64,000 bases of DNA from Colletotrichum lupini (GCF_023278565.1 NC_064676.1:3410001-3474000), one strand, 5' to 3'. Shown: positions 50,417 through 63,327, counted from the stretch's first letter. Translations and numbers: made by a program. Notes: generated by a model from the letters alone, not told the origin.

Positions 50417-53400
50417 TATAACATTCGAATTTATTAACTACTTCCGCTACCCCTTTAAAATACTTAATAAGCTCTTACGTATTATACTTAGTAAGCTACT
50501 TAGCCTATTTAACGAGATATCGTAAGTTTCTTCCCTCGCTTTATATTATAACGATTTTTTTAACTTCCTAAACGTCTTACTTATCCTCTAACTCTAAGAG
50601 ATTTACTATTTAGTTACTAATCGTTCGGTAATTTCCCTATAGCTTAAGCTAAGAAACTAAGAAAATATTATATATTTTTTAATATTACTTTAGTAAATAT
50701 ACTTAGTAAGCCTATTTCCCTACCCTTTTAGCTATTATTACTTTAATATATCTTAGTACTAGTTTATTATTTTTAAATCGTATATTCTTTATTAATAAGC
50801 TAACGACCTCTTTATAATTAAACTCTTTTAGGGTATATCTTTTATTATAATAAGCTACTTAGTTTTTAAAAGCTTATGCTTATGCTCGCGTAGCCTAAGC
50901 CCTAATCTCCCTAATTTTCTAAACCCTTTCCTAAACCCCCTAGACTATAGCTTTATAATTAAGTATATATTTAACGTACCTAGGGTAGTAGCTATATAAT
51001 ACTATATACGGGGATACTTTTATAATAAAGTATTAATTATTATTATATACAAACTCGGCCTCTTCTAACTACGCTACTTACCTATTTAGCGAGCCCTTAG
51101 TATAAATCCTTAGATACTTTTTTAATATTTAATAAGTTCGCTCCGTTTAGCTATTTATTTATAAATAATACGCAGTAAATAGTTAGTAACGTATCGCCCG
51201 TTCCTCAGTAAACTCTTTTTAAAATACGCTTATAAAGAGCTTATCTTTATCTATAATAATACCTTTAGGCATATTAAACTTATATTTAACCTCCTAATAT
51301 AAGATACTTACTATTTATACTATATTAAGTATTTTAATAGTAAGTAAGAACTTTACGAACTTTATTATATAATAAATAATAATTACGATACTATTATACT
51401 CTGCGCCGTTATTATAAGCGCTTAGTAATAGCCCCGTAATAAAATTTATAAATATTTCTTAAAATAGGTATAAGAGTAGTAATAATAATTATAACTACCC
51501 GTACGGCTTATATCTTAGGGTTATAATTCCTAAATAATACTCATAATTCTTAACGTATTCTTAGATATCTCGTTAAATATCTTCTTAATAAAACTTCTTT
51601 TAAATTAGCTCGAGAGTTTTCGTAGCTCCTATATAACCTACTTTATAATTATTATAGTATTAATAAAGGATCTCTATTTAAAGAGACTCTACTTAAAGAA
51701 TAACGAGTCTTTTTTTAAAAAATAGTATACTCTATTTATTAAATAAATATACTCTTAGCTCGCTAGCCGTAGTACGAACTCTTACTAATTATAATATATA
51801 GAACTCGTTTTTAGCTTATAGTCCTTTAACGAGCTCCTTAGTTTTTAATAAAAAATAAGAAGTAAATACCGTTTTACCCCTTATAAGCTCTTTTATAACG
51901 GGGCGTAAGATATACTATTTTAATATAATAACCCTAGCTCTATCTAACTCTTTTTTATCCTTACCAAACCGTTAACGAGCGTTTACTAATAACTCTCTTA
52001 CTTTCTTACCTTAAGTTATTATAATAATAACTATTACTATTTTATTAATACGCCCTATAATACGCTATTAATATTAGGGAGAGGATTCCCTATCCCTAGA
52101 GCTAGTTAATATCTAGCCGGGATTACGAAAGGAGGCCTTAATTATTTAAACGTATACCTTAGTAATATTATTTTATCCTTTTAAGCTAATTATCCTTTAC
52201 TAAACGTCGGGTAGTAGTTTATTAATAAGACGTAGCTTCTAAATTAATATAAAGAGGACGTCTTTATAAAGCACTTCCCCTTCTATATAGTCTAGCTTTC
52301 TAAATAAACCGTCCGCCGGGTTCGTTTTCTTTAGCTAGTATTCTAAGTTAAAGTTAAATATTAATAGTTTATATACTTACCTCGCGAGCCTTTTTTAAAA
52401 GTCCCGTGCTAGTGCGCCGATTACTTTTTTAAATACTTAGTAATCCGTTAAGATTATAAACTTTTATAAAAGGCCCTAGAGGTAATAAGCCTAGTGCTCT
52501 AGCCCTTTTATTATAATAAGTAGTTCTTATTAGCCCGTAGCCTATTACTACTCCGTATCTATAAACTTCCGTAATTAATAAATAACGGGTTGCTATTTTT
52601 TATTAACCTATTACGATAAGATTACTACGATAGCTTTAACTAAAGCGTCGGTTTCTACCCGTATAATACGTTATAAGTTCTAGTACGTAAGTATAGTTAC
52701 CGAAGTAAAAGCGACTTTTAGCTAATTAAACGCCTCGTCTACTTCCTTAGTCTACTAAAAGTCCCTTATTTACCCCTTTTCTATTTTTAGTAATACTATT
52801 ATCGGTATAATAATACCTAAGTATTTAGTAATAAACTTCTGATAGAAGTTATAGAACCCCAGGAACACTTAGATATCCCTAATAGACTCTAACGCCTTCT
52901 AGTTAATAATCGTTCGCACTTATAACAAGTTAATCTCGATTCCTTTTAGTATAATAATATAACCTAAGAACTCGACCCTTTTTTAATAAAACAAGTACTT
53001 TAATAGTGTAGTAAAAAGCCTATATAAATATAAACGTTAGAGGACCTTTTTAATATCCTCCGTATACTACTCTTTTATTATTAAGTAGATTATTAGATCG
53101 TTTATATATACTATATAGTAAGTATTTAGTAGGTCGGCGAGCGCTTAGTAAATATATACTTAGAACGTTGCGGGTACGTTCGTTAGCCCGAAAGGTATAA
53201 TAGTATACTCGAAGTAACCGTATTAGCTCTAGAATGCTATTTTCTATCGGTTTTCTTTTTTAATTTAAATATAATAATAAGCATCCCTAATGTCTATTTT
53301 TAAGATTTATTTCGCTTTATAAAGCCTATTTAGGAGCTTACCAATGAGTAGTAATAAGTATTAATTTTTTATAATTACTTTATTTAGCCCGTAGTAGTTT

Positions 53401-55650
53401 ATATAAAGGTATAGCGTACCGTCCTTTTTTAATATAAAGAGGATTAGTACCCCAGCCTTATTAACTAAAAATATAATACAACCGTTCGCTAAATTCTTAA
53501 TAATATACGCACAAAGCTTATTAAGTTATTTTTTACTTAATAAATAGATAGGACTATATAGTAGTTTAGTACCCGGAACTAAGTTAATAGAGTGTTTTAC
53601 CCCGTTATATAACTACGGTCTCTTTATTAACTACTCGTCGAACGTCTTTATTTCTAATTAAAGTTTTAATAGTAGACCTCTTTATAGTTTAGTCTCCGTT
53701 ACCCCCGCGATACTTCTTATAATAATAATATATAATATATACGCCCTCTTATAATTCTTAATAATATTATAAGCTATTACCTCTAGTTCGGTAACCGAGA
53801 TAGGCTTATATAACTATATATTCGTTACTATATTAATACGAATACCCTCCTAGCCTATTAATAGTTATAATAATAAGAGGTTTATTATTCTTTTATCCTT
53901 ATTAACTACGGCGAATAGTTACCAAATCTTCTTTAGCTACTTATAATAGTTAATAAAGAAGAGCGTTAATTAATAAGCTTTCCCTTAGCCTACGGCTTTA
54001 CCCTAAAAGTCCCTTAACGAGGGAGCTATAGTAATAGCCGGGGTTAACCCTAAGTAAGTTACGAGCCTAGTACTAATAATATTTATTTTAGAGTATATAT
54101 TTATATTAACTTCTATTAGCCTTTTAATAATACCTCGTAGAACTATCGCCCTACCCTTCGTAATTATTCCTATCGGTACCCTCTTAATACTTAGTATAAG
54201 TATATTAAGTATATTACTTATGCTTACTCGTTTTTTAATAAGTTAACCTCTATAACTCTTAGCTCGGTAGTAACCCGTTAAATAGTTACTAACGTTAGCT
54301 TTAATTAAAAGTACGTCGGCTTATCGTCGCCCCTACTTCCTAACTTATTTTTTTAATACTTACTAAATATATAGCCTATTTTATTATACGTAAAGTACTT
54401 AATATTATTACTACGACGCTTTTATAATAACTTAGCGCGAGTACTTTTATTATACGGCTTTTATAATATTACTCCCGGTAAGTCCCTAGAGCCTAGCCCC
54501 TTAGAGCTCTCTTTACTCTTTTTTTTATAAAAAGGGGATATTCGACGCGGTTATTTTAATAATAAATATAGCCTTTTCTTACTATCCTTTTATAACTAGT
54601 TACCGCCCTTTTACTAATTTAATAACTATAGTCTATTAGCCTCGTAAGCTATATTACGTACTCTCTTAATTAAGACTTTATAACGAATTAAATCGTCCTA
54701 TAGCTAAGATAGTAATCTAAAGAAGAACTAATATACCTCTACTTTCGAATTTTCTATATCTTTTATACCTAGGTTATAATAAATCGCTAACTACTTAGTA
54801 AGGAACTAGGTAAGGGTCTGGCCCTCTTTTAGCCTCTTTATTCTTAGCTCTTTATAGTATTCCCGTTCCTAAGTCTTAGGGTCTACGTATTATTAATAAA
54901 TAAACGCTAAAAAGTCGCCCTAAGAGAGGGGATCCTAGAGGCTCTTTTTATAATTATATTATTACGTTTATAACGATAGGGATATCTTAAATAGGGCCTA
55001 TTTAATATACTATTTTATAATACTTTTTGCGCAAAGCTTATTACCTACTTTTATAATAATAATCTAGTTTATTATTTAAGTACTCGTAAACTCTTTTCTA
55101 ATCGGTTTATAGTTATAAAAAGGAGGCTTTTCGTATTCTCGTTAACTTAGACGTATTACTAGCCGCTCGGTAAGCTATTAAACGAGCTCTTCGTATTAAC
55201 GCCGTTCTTAGTTTCAATCTTTAACTATTATTTTTATTATTTTATAAAAGTAAGTTATTATTAAGCCTATAGGGTTTATTAAACTAGCTATTTTAGTACT
55301 ACTCGCGCCTTTATATACGCCTTAACCTCGTACGTCCGGTAATTAGTTATTAATAAACGCCCTATTTATAATAAATAAGGTCTTCGGGGTGTTAACGGGG
55401 TAACTAGCCTATAAAAGTAATTTATTCCGATTATCTTCTTTATCTAGCTCTTTTATAAACGCTAGTATTTAAATAGGACTCGCCCTATAATAAGCTCGTT
55501 CTCCTAGATAGAATAGGGTTAAGTAATTAACTCTAAATAGCTATAGCTCGTCGGTACTAATAGCTCTTTACTAATAACTAAGCATCGTTTTATTAACGTT
55601 CCGTTCGTTTTTATAATCTATTATTACTTATACTAATTACTCTATAAAAA
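50416..55650 (-). pseudogene. Gag-pol of A copy 2, RIP-degraded
   Basis: Minus-strand equivalent of 34.9-40.1 kb. Not interrupted by D, so it shows the intact junction sequence. No open frame survives. Confidence 0.82.
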
Positions 55651-55665
55651 TAAAAGCTTTAGAAT

Positions 55666-55855
55666 TATAAGAGATTAGGCTATAAGTATTTAACTAGCGA
55701 GGCTATAATATAAATATAAGTATATTATAAAACTAAAGCTTATAAAGTCCTTTATAAGGGCTCTGCTTTTTAAAAAGTTTTTTTATAATAAGATCCGTAT
55801 ACTGGTCGCTAAGTTATCGGCGTCCTATCGCCGGCCGCATCCCGAATCCATTATA
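55666..55855 (-). repeat. 5' LTR of A copy 2 (190 bp)
   Basis: Its outer end GAATCCATTATA keeps a CpA. Directly followed by the TTATT duplication. Confidence 0.93.
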
Positions 55856-57007
55856 TTATTATAATTCCGAATTCCTTTTTTTTTTTTTTTATAGTTATCC
55901 TTTTTATATATAATCTCTTGTTTTTATTAGCGTTTACGCTACTCCCTCGTTATATAAATATTATAATTAATAAATATCTCTTAGATCTTTATTCTTATAT
56001 ACTCCCCGTGCCTAAGTAAGTCTCTTTTAGAGTCGTTCCGTAATTATTATTAACTCGTTTTAATATAACTATAGCCCCTAATTATAGTATTACTATTATT
56101 AATAACGGAACGGTCGTTAGTACTATAAGTATACTTAGTAGCGGCCGCGGTAGCAGTCCGTTTAAAAAGCCCGATATCCCCTTTACTTACCTTAACCTCG
56201 TATATATATTACTATTTATATACTACTTATATTAACTATTATAAACTCTTATTAAAAAAAAGAAAAAAGTAAATACTAAAAAGATCGGGGTTAGCTAAGT
56301 ACGCCCGCTCCCCTACCCCGCTTACGTTATATATAAGGCGCTTAATTTAAAAACTAAGTATTATAATTAGCTAGGTTAATAATTTATAGCCCCTAGTTCG
56401 CTCTTTTATTTAATACTTCTTTAAAATTTAGCGTATATTATATTAAGTATGCCGCGCAGAACTATTTTTATAAAAATATAATAAGCGCTTAGTGTTATTA
56501 TTACTCTATTACTTTTTTTAAATATTATATTAATAATGTCTTAGGTCCCTAAGTCCGCGGAATCTATAGTACGAACCCTTTAGAGTACCGTACTCGCTTT
56601 TAATAATAACGTTTATAATTTAGAGGTTTATTACTCCGTTATCGCTTTATTATTATTACTACTTAGGTCGTTAATATTACTCTATAGCTTTAATAAACTT
56701 ACCGAATTACTATTAATAATATATAGAGGGTACTTAAGCGCGCTAATAAAGAGGCCCGCTTAACCCCTATTATTAATAGCGACGATAATAAGGTAGTTAT
56801 AAGCTCCTCCTATACTACGTCTTCGTCCTATAATAATACTATAATCGCACTACTTTATACTATTTATAACAAAGTGCGCCGCTCTAATAATATTCTAGCT
56901 AGTATATAGTCGCCCCGCCTGCGCTCCGTATTCGTAGCTAATTATTTATAAATTTACTAATAATAGGGAGATTATTTTTTTTATAACGACCCCTAGGATA
57001 ATAGCTA

Positions 57008-57068
57008 GGGCAGCCCTTTTATATATAAGGGCAGTCCCTTTATAAATAAGGGTAGTCCTTTTATATAT
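57008..57068. repeat. Three ~25-bp tandem repeats in C
   Basis: GGGCAGCCCTTTTATATATA, then GGGCAGTCCC..., then GGGTAGTCC... in a row, just past the end of the C integrase. Two units still contain CpA, unusual for this depth inside a RIP block. Confidence 0.8.
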
Positions 57069-57199
57069 TATAAGGATTAAAGAAACGGTTAGTAATTAGC
57101 GCGTTTATGCTACTTAGTTATAACTATATAGCCCCCTTTTTTTATTATTAATAACTAGTTCGCTATATTATTAAGCTCTTTAAGAGCTAGGGCGCGCTA

Positions 57200-60100
57200 C
57201 TTAATTAAAACTCGTTTTTTATATATACTAATTAACGCTACGTTTTTAATATACTTAGCTAGCTCTTACGTATCTTTATTACTACTATATCCCTTTTACT
57301 AAATTAGGTATTATCGCCTCCTCTTTAGCCCTTTATATTATATAATATTTTTTACTTCGTAAAATAGCTCCCTATCTATATCCCTAATAAGTAAGGGCTT
57401 TTAAAGGGCTTCTTCGTAGTATCGATACGGCTTAAATAAGGATATATAAAATATATCGTATATTTTATACTACGTTAGTATATTTAATTAGTAAGCAACC
57501 CCCGCCGTTCTAATTATTAATTTAACTTCGAATAGGCCTAGATACTTATTAACTAATTTCTAATTAGGACGCTACCTCTTAATATTCTTTTTTAATAATA
57601 GTACTTAGTTACTTATTTTATATAATATATCTATTTTAGCTTTATTAGCTTATTATTTATATATCTCGCGTACTTTTTATATAAGGGGTCGTAGAGCTTC
57701 TTAGTTAGCTCGTAGTTAAGCCGCACGCTCCTTAGCTAAGATATTTTATATACTATCTCGAGTCCTTATTAAAATCAATATAAAGTACGTAAATAAGAAC
57801 CTAAGTAGGGCCTTAATAAGCGCTTTATAGATTACTAAGTACTAGGCGTTATTATATATAAACTTAGCTAAGTAAAGACGCTATACTTAATTTAATTAGT
57901 CCTAGGTATAGAAATAGTAAAAGTACTACTCTAAGTATTAGTTCTACCGTTTTATTTAACTATCTGTTTATAAGTAAAATATAGTACTAAGACGCCTTTT
58001 TATTATTAAAAAGTAATAGAGATAAGTTTAAAACTTACTTATAAATAACGACCCCCTATTAGAGACGATCCTTTTAGGTATTCTAAACTTAGTAAAAATC
58101 TTTACGAATAGGAGGTTTATAAATCCCTAGGCTATAAGGGTCGTCCTCGTAGTAATATAAACGTTATACTTCGTAAATTAGTTTATTATAACGAGTATTA
58201 TATCGTAAGGGCGCCTCCCGATTAGTATAGTTAATATAAGTAAGCCCGTAATAAAATCTAGCGATATTTTTTACTATAGCTTAACTAGGGTAAGTAGGGG
58301 GCATAGTAAGCTATACGGCTTATAATAACGAGGCTTCGTCCGCTAGTATATTATATAAGTATTAATATAACTTTTTATATCCTTACTCACTCTATCTTAG
58401 TAATAGTAGTATTTTAGTAACGCTATTATCCGCTTTATACTATAATATCCTACCGTAGGCGTATTATAATATACTTTAATAACCTCCCTCCTTAGCTCTT
58501 TATATAATAATATATAAATATAGCTACTATAGTATAGTAGCCCTCTAAAGTCGTATACCTAGCTTTATCGTTATTTTTTCTTAACTAAGCGAGGCCGTTA
58601 GTTCCTCTTAGTTTACTACTTATCCCTTATAAAAGCGTCCTCTTATTAAATAGCTTATAATTAACTTATTATTAATAACCCCTCCTTATTAAATACTATT
58701 TTAAGTACTTTTATTATATCGGAGTTTTATAGAACGAGTAGCTCGTAATCTATAGTTTTAATAATAAGCTTAAGTAGCTCTTTAAGTACTATATTATAAT
58801 TCTAATACCCTAAGCTCGTAGCCTTATTATACCTCTCGAAGTACTCCTTAGAGTTCCCTCGAGCTAAAGCTCCTAACCTCCTTTACTTATTTTTTTATAT
58901 TACTACTAGTTCTATTTTTAAAATACTTATTATCCTTTTTACTTAAGAGCCGCTCCCGCGGCTTATTTTTATATATTTTATTATTATAACTCTAAGGGGC
59001 TCTTATATATTTCTAACGTTATAAAGGTCTTTTTTTATTTTTAATAGTAGCTCCTCTGCTCCGTTATTATTACTACCTTTATTATAATTAAGTCTTTATA
59101 ATAGTCTATCCGCTAGGTTCTTTATACCTAGCTTAAACCTAATTTTAATATTAAACGCTACGAGTTTATTTAATTAGCGTAGCTATCTCCTATTTAATTT
59201 CTTTTTTATATTTAAGAATTATAAGTTAAAATAATCTATAAATACTACGACCTAATCTTAGCTATAAATAAGGTAGTATCGCTAGTTCTTTAATACGTTT
59301 ATAATAGCTAGTAGCTCCGCGTCTCTTATACTATAGCAGCTCTCTATATCCGTTAATTTCCTTAACTTATAAATAATTAGGTACTAATTACCCTTAAATA
59401 ATTACGTAATTACTAAGCTAATAGCTCGAGCCGAAGTATTTATTTATAACTATATAGGTAGGGTAGGGTCGAAATATCGTAGTATTAGCGCGTTAATAAA
59501 TACTACTAATAGCTTCTTAAATAACTTTACGGCTAGTATTAGTAGCTCTAATTATCCTAGTTTTACCTTCCTTAATAAGTCTATTAAAAGTGCCGTTATC
59601 TTAGCATAGTTATTAATAAATCTATAATAAAACCCCGTAAATCTAAGGAACGTCTATATATTTTTAATACTCCTTAAAAGTAGCTAATTCGCTATAGCTT
59701 TAGTGTGCGCGGGTTCTATTTCTATACCTTTATTAAGTACGATATACCCTAAGAATCCTATATATAATATATAGAACTCGTATTTACTACCGTTTAAATA
59801 TAGGTTCTATTACTATAATCTTTATAACACGCTACGTACGTACTCTTTATACGCTACGTAGTTGTTATTATATATTAGGATATTGTCTAGGTATATAATA
59901 TAAATAGTATCGACTAGGCCGCTTAGAACATTATTAATATATACTTAGAAAGTCGCGGGCGCGTTAGTTAGCTTAAAAAGTATAACTAGGTACTTAAACT
60001 ACCCGTATTTAATACAAAAAGCCGTCTTTTACTTATCGCCCTCGGCTATATATATATAATAATACGCATTCTTAAAGTCTAGTTTTATAAAAATAGAGGT

Positions 60101-62400
60101 ATTAAATAGTCTATTTAATATTTTTTTAATTAATAATAGCGGCGTTCTATCTTTTTATATAATTTTATTAATTACTTTATAATTAACGCAAAGTCGCAGC
60201 TCTCCTCCTTTCTTAAGTATAAAGAAAATAGGTACTCTTACTAGGCTTATAGAGGGGCGTATTTAGCCCCTAGCCTCTACTTTTATTAAATAATTATATA
60301 AAATCTCGAGCTTATAGTTCGATAATAAGTAAATAGGTCCTTAGGGGATAAGCGCCGCGTTATTTAGCTTAATATAGTAGTTATATAGTACTCTATTTAG
60401 TAACGAAATAGCCTTCTCTTCTAAGAATAAGTTATTAAAATCCTAATAACGTAGCTTCTAATCCTTAGCTACGCTCGCTAATACTACGTCGCTATTTATA
60501 ACTAGGTTAATTATAATATACGCGAGTATTATTAAAACTAAGTCGTCTAATAGCCCCTTCTTTAGGGTATTTAAGCGGATATATTATTTATAAATTAAAT
60601 ACTATTACTTTTTTTATTTCTAACTAATTAATAAGTCGATATCCTCTAGCTAAGGGAAACTAAGGATAAGCGTAGGTACTATAATATTAGTTATTACGAA
60701 ATAATATAGCTATATCTCCGTTACGTAGTTATTATTAGTAATTTAAAGCTATAAGTAGTAGCTTCTTAGCGTCTCTATCTATTTACCCTTAACGTTTATT
60801 AGCTATAGTAATAAGTAAATTTATAAATTAGCGTTAAAGCTATCGAATAGCCTAATACTAACTACGTTCCCTTTTACTCCTAAATTAATAAGAGCGCTTA
60901 GCTTTTTTTATATATAGTTTAGGTATATATAAGTCGGGACGTCTAAGCGCCGCCCTTATTAATTACTAGCTACTCTTTTTATTAAAATAGTATTTAAGCT
61001 CGTTATTAGTCCGCGCTACTTAGCTAGGGCGAGGTCTAATTAATAACTAGTAGCCTTATACCCTTTTTAGTTATATTTATAATATATAACGCTTAAGTAG
61101 CTATTAATAAAGTGCCCGGTTTTATTATAATTATAATATTACTAATACTACTCTCGTAGTTATAAATAATCCCTTATAATATAGCTAGTCTTTTTATAAT
61201 TATAATACGTAGTATTCTTACTAAATAAGTTACGGCGTGTTCTTTATATATTTAATTTATTAACGCCCCGGTATTTTCTTATTAACTCGTTCGAGTTTAA
61301 GTTAGAATATTACCTAGGGGACGTTCGTAAGCTCCTTACTAATAGCGAGGATTATTTAATATATCTTATTAATAATATTAATTATAAATAAGTCTATAGA
61401 AGTTCTATTTATAATACTATTACGAAGTATAGTTCGGGCTATAACTTATTTATTAATATAGAGATCCTCTATTTTTCTATTAGGATATATTCTAATTCTA
61501 TTTTAAGCTTATTAATACGGCTAACGAACTCGTCGACTTTCTCTTTTTAACTTTACGAAGTACTATTTAGTTATATACTTACTACTATTCCTTAGCTAGC
61601 GGGATTAGATAGGTTATTTTATAAAAAGGTCTCTAGTTCCTTTTATATAACCTAGTCTATTATAAAACCGGGGGTCCTTTAGTAGTTAAAAATATAGTAT
61701 ATTTAGGAGGTTTTTACGCTATTACTTAGGTAGTTAACTATATATACTACTTTATCGTAGTCTATTCTTATTTATTAAGCCTATAAGTCGAAGTAATAAT
61801 AATAGTTAAAAAGGAAGCTCTATAGATCCCGTGCCGATTTACTAATATATAATAAGTTAGGGAGGGATAATAGTCTAAATATAAATATTCCGCTTACGGT
61901 ACTTACTTAAGTTAAGAGGGAGTTAGTAAATAGGGGCTTAGGTAGTACGAACTCGTTACTTTATTATTACTTAAGTAGCGCTTTAAGTACGGCTTTACTT
62001 ATTAAACTATCCTTAGTTTAGGGGTTTACGTTTTTATTTATATTAAAGCTAACGTCCGAGGCTATTATAACTAAAACTATAGCTCTTAGTATAAGGGCCG
62101 GGCTATTTAAAAAGCTCTATAAGCGTTCTAAATCTACTTATCTTCTATATAAGCGCTCTTTATACGTTATAATAAGGATTTCTTTTTTTAATTATCGTTC
62201 TTATTTTTATAGTTTTATTAACTTATTACTTATTATTCGGTTTAGGTATTAGTGAGTAAGGGTAGGAGGTTTACTATTTTATTTAAAATTCGTTAATACT
62301 CCTAGTAATACGGTCCTTTTACGTTACTACTATGTTAATAATCTTATTATACTTCGTTCTTATATTATTTACTAAAGAAGAGGCGACCCTAAGGGGTTTA
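57200..62400 (-). pseudogene. Gag-pol of C (RT, integrase, chromodomain), RIP-degraded
   Basis: On the minus strand, reverse transcriptase blocks read FFILKKGGELRLCVNYKVIN near 60180-60235, FIKLDFKNAYYYI near 60055-60095 and YLDNILIY near 59873-59896 (YLDD with Asp to Asn). The integrase C-terminus reads GVAY*LNILT*YKIYDIFYI near 57435-57495. It is followed by a chromodomain (ELFYEVKNII, GPKRRR*YLI, then KGYSS) at about 57270-57390. Stops are TAA/TAG at Gln/Trp positions. The block order and the chromodomain make C a chromovirus distinct from A and D in sequence and LTR. Confidence 0.83.
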
Positions 62401-62521
62401 ATAAAAAAAAGTCGTCTTTTTTTTATTATTATAGCGCTAACTACGCTCTCTTATTATATCTCGTTTTTATTAATATTTTAAGCTTCTAGCTTAGTCCCTT
62501 TTATAAATAAAGATTTTAAAC

Positions 62522-62731
62522 TATTAATAAGTATATAATATAAAAAAGAAGCTTATAAAGGCTAATTATTATTAAAGTTTAAAAGAGGAATTACTAAAAT
62601 CTACCCTTCCCTCGAGGTATACTACTAGCGCTCTATATATGCCTAAGCTACTCCTTTGTTACTTAGTCCCCCTTTTTATGCCCCCCTAAGCTATCCCTTA
62701 ACCGACGAGGCCTGACCGGCGAGGCCTGACA
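62522..62731 (-). repeat. 5' LTR of C (210 bp)
   Basis: Ends ...CCTGACCGGCGAGGCCTGACA, which contains a tandem CGAGGCCTGAC. The outer ~90 bp escaped RIP; the inner part is saturated. Followed by GGATG. Confidence 0.95.
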
Positions 62732-62736
62732 GGATG

Positions 62737-63327
62737 CGAGTTGCTCGTTCAGTCACGTTCCATTCGCTTTAGGTGTCAAGTGGGTTTGAAGTCCACCTGC
62801 CTCTTCAGAGTGTGGAATTTTCGTAAGCATGGCTCTGGTGTGGCAAGCTCACTCCTGCAGCTGTCTTCATCGAGAATCAGGTATCCGGTGGGATGGAACC
62901 TGCACTGTTTTCAGTCAACTGCTTAGCTGCGGCACAGAAAGGTGTGCCGCCCCCCAGCCATCCAAGTTCTCCGGATATTTCGTTTTCCTTGAATGAGTAA
63001 GGCGTGTAAGATTCTGGTGGATTGAGTCAAGTTGCGATAGAAATGGTGAGTGAGGTTAGAAACTCTAAGAGTTATTCACTTATTTTTCTCACGGCGTTCT
63101 CTTCAAGTTCGCTAACAGCACACTTTGGTGAATTTATCTCCGAGCAACATATCATTAAAGAAGTCCGATCTAACTTGAAAATAAATTCAAAGTGGTGCTC
63201 GTTACCGATGTGTTCTTCGTCAACTTGCTGGGGTCAGTGGAGCTTTGGCTGCGAGACGGTGGCGAGGTTATGTCCAAAAACTAATCGCTCAGGCTGGGCT
63301 GTGAGGATTCATTTCCTTCACCAAGTA
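62737..63327. other. Unique flank right of element C
   Basis: Normal composition with CpA/TpG present. Plus-strand ORFs at 62741-62926 and 63022-63576 lack recognisable domains, and the second overlaps the more protein-like minus-strand ORF at 63328-63615. I see no supported gene here. Confidence 0.45.

Larger units (their letters stand above)
47766..55855 (-). mobile_element. Chromovirus A, copy 2 (nested in C)
   Basis: 8,090 bp on the minus strand, with LTRs at 47766-47955 and 55666-55855. Flanks are CTATT (47761-47765) and TTATT (55856-55860), a 5-bp duplication with one C to T change. It holds the empty target site of D at about 53604-53608. The outer ~60 bp of the right LTR (GGTCGCTAAG to CGCATCCCGAATCCA) escaped RIP. 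It lies close to the 3' end of C, 272 bp inside the left LTR. Confidence 0.94.
47284..62731 (-). mobile_element. Gypsy chromovirus C, carrying A copy 2
   Basis: 15,448 bp including A copy 2, about 7.35 kb without it, on the minus strand. LTRs of 210 bp lie at 47284-47493 and 62522-62731, flanked by GGATG at 47279-47283 and 62732-62736. A purine tract on the minus strand next to the left LTR (CTCCCTCCTCTAGG on plus, about 47499-47512) fixes orientation. Reverse transcriptase and chromodomain motifs read on the minus strand. The first ~57 bp of the left LTR and the last ~90 bp of the right LTR escaped RIP. It lies 246 bp upstream of the rhodopsin-type start codon. Confidence 0.95.
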
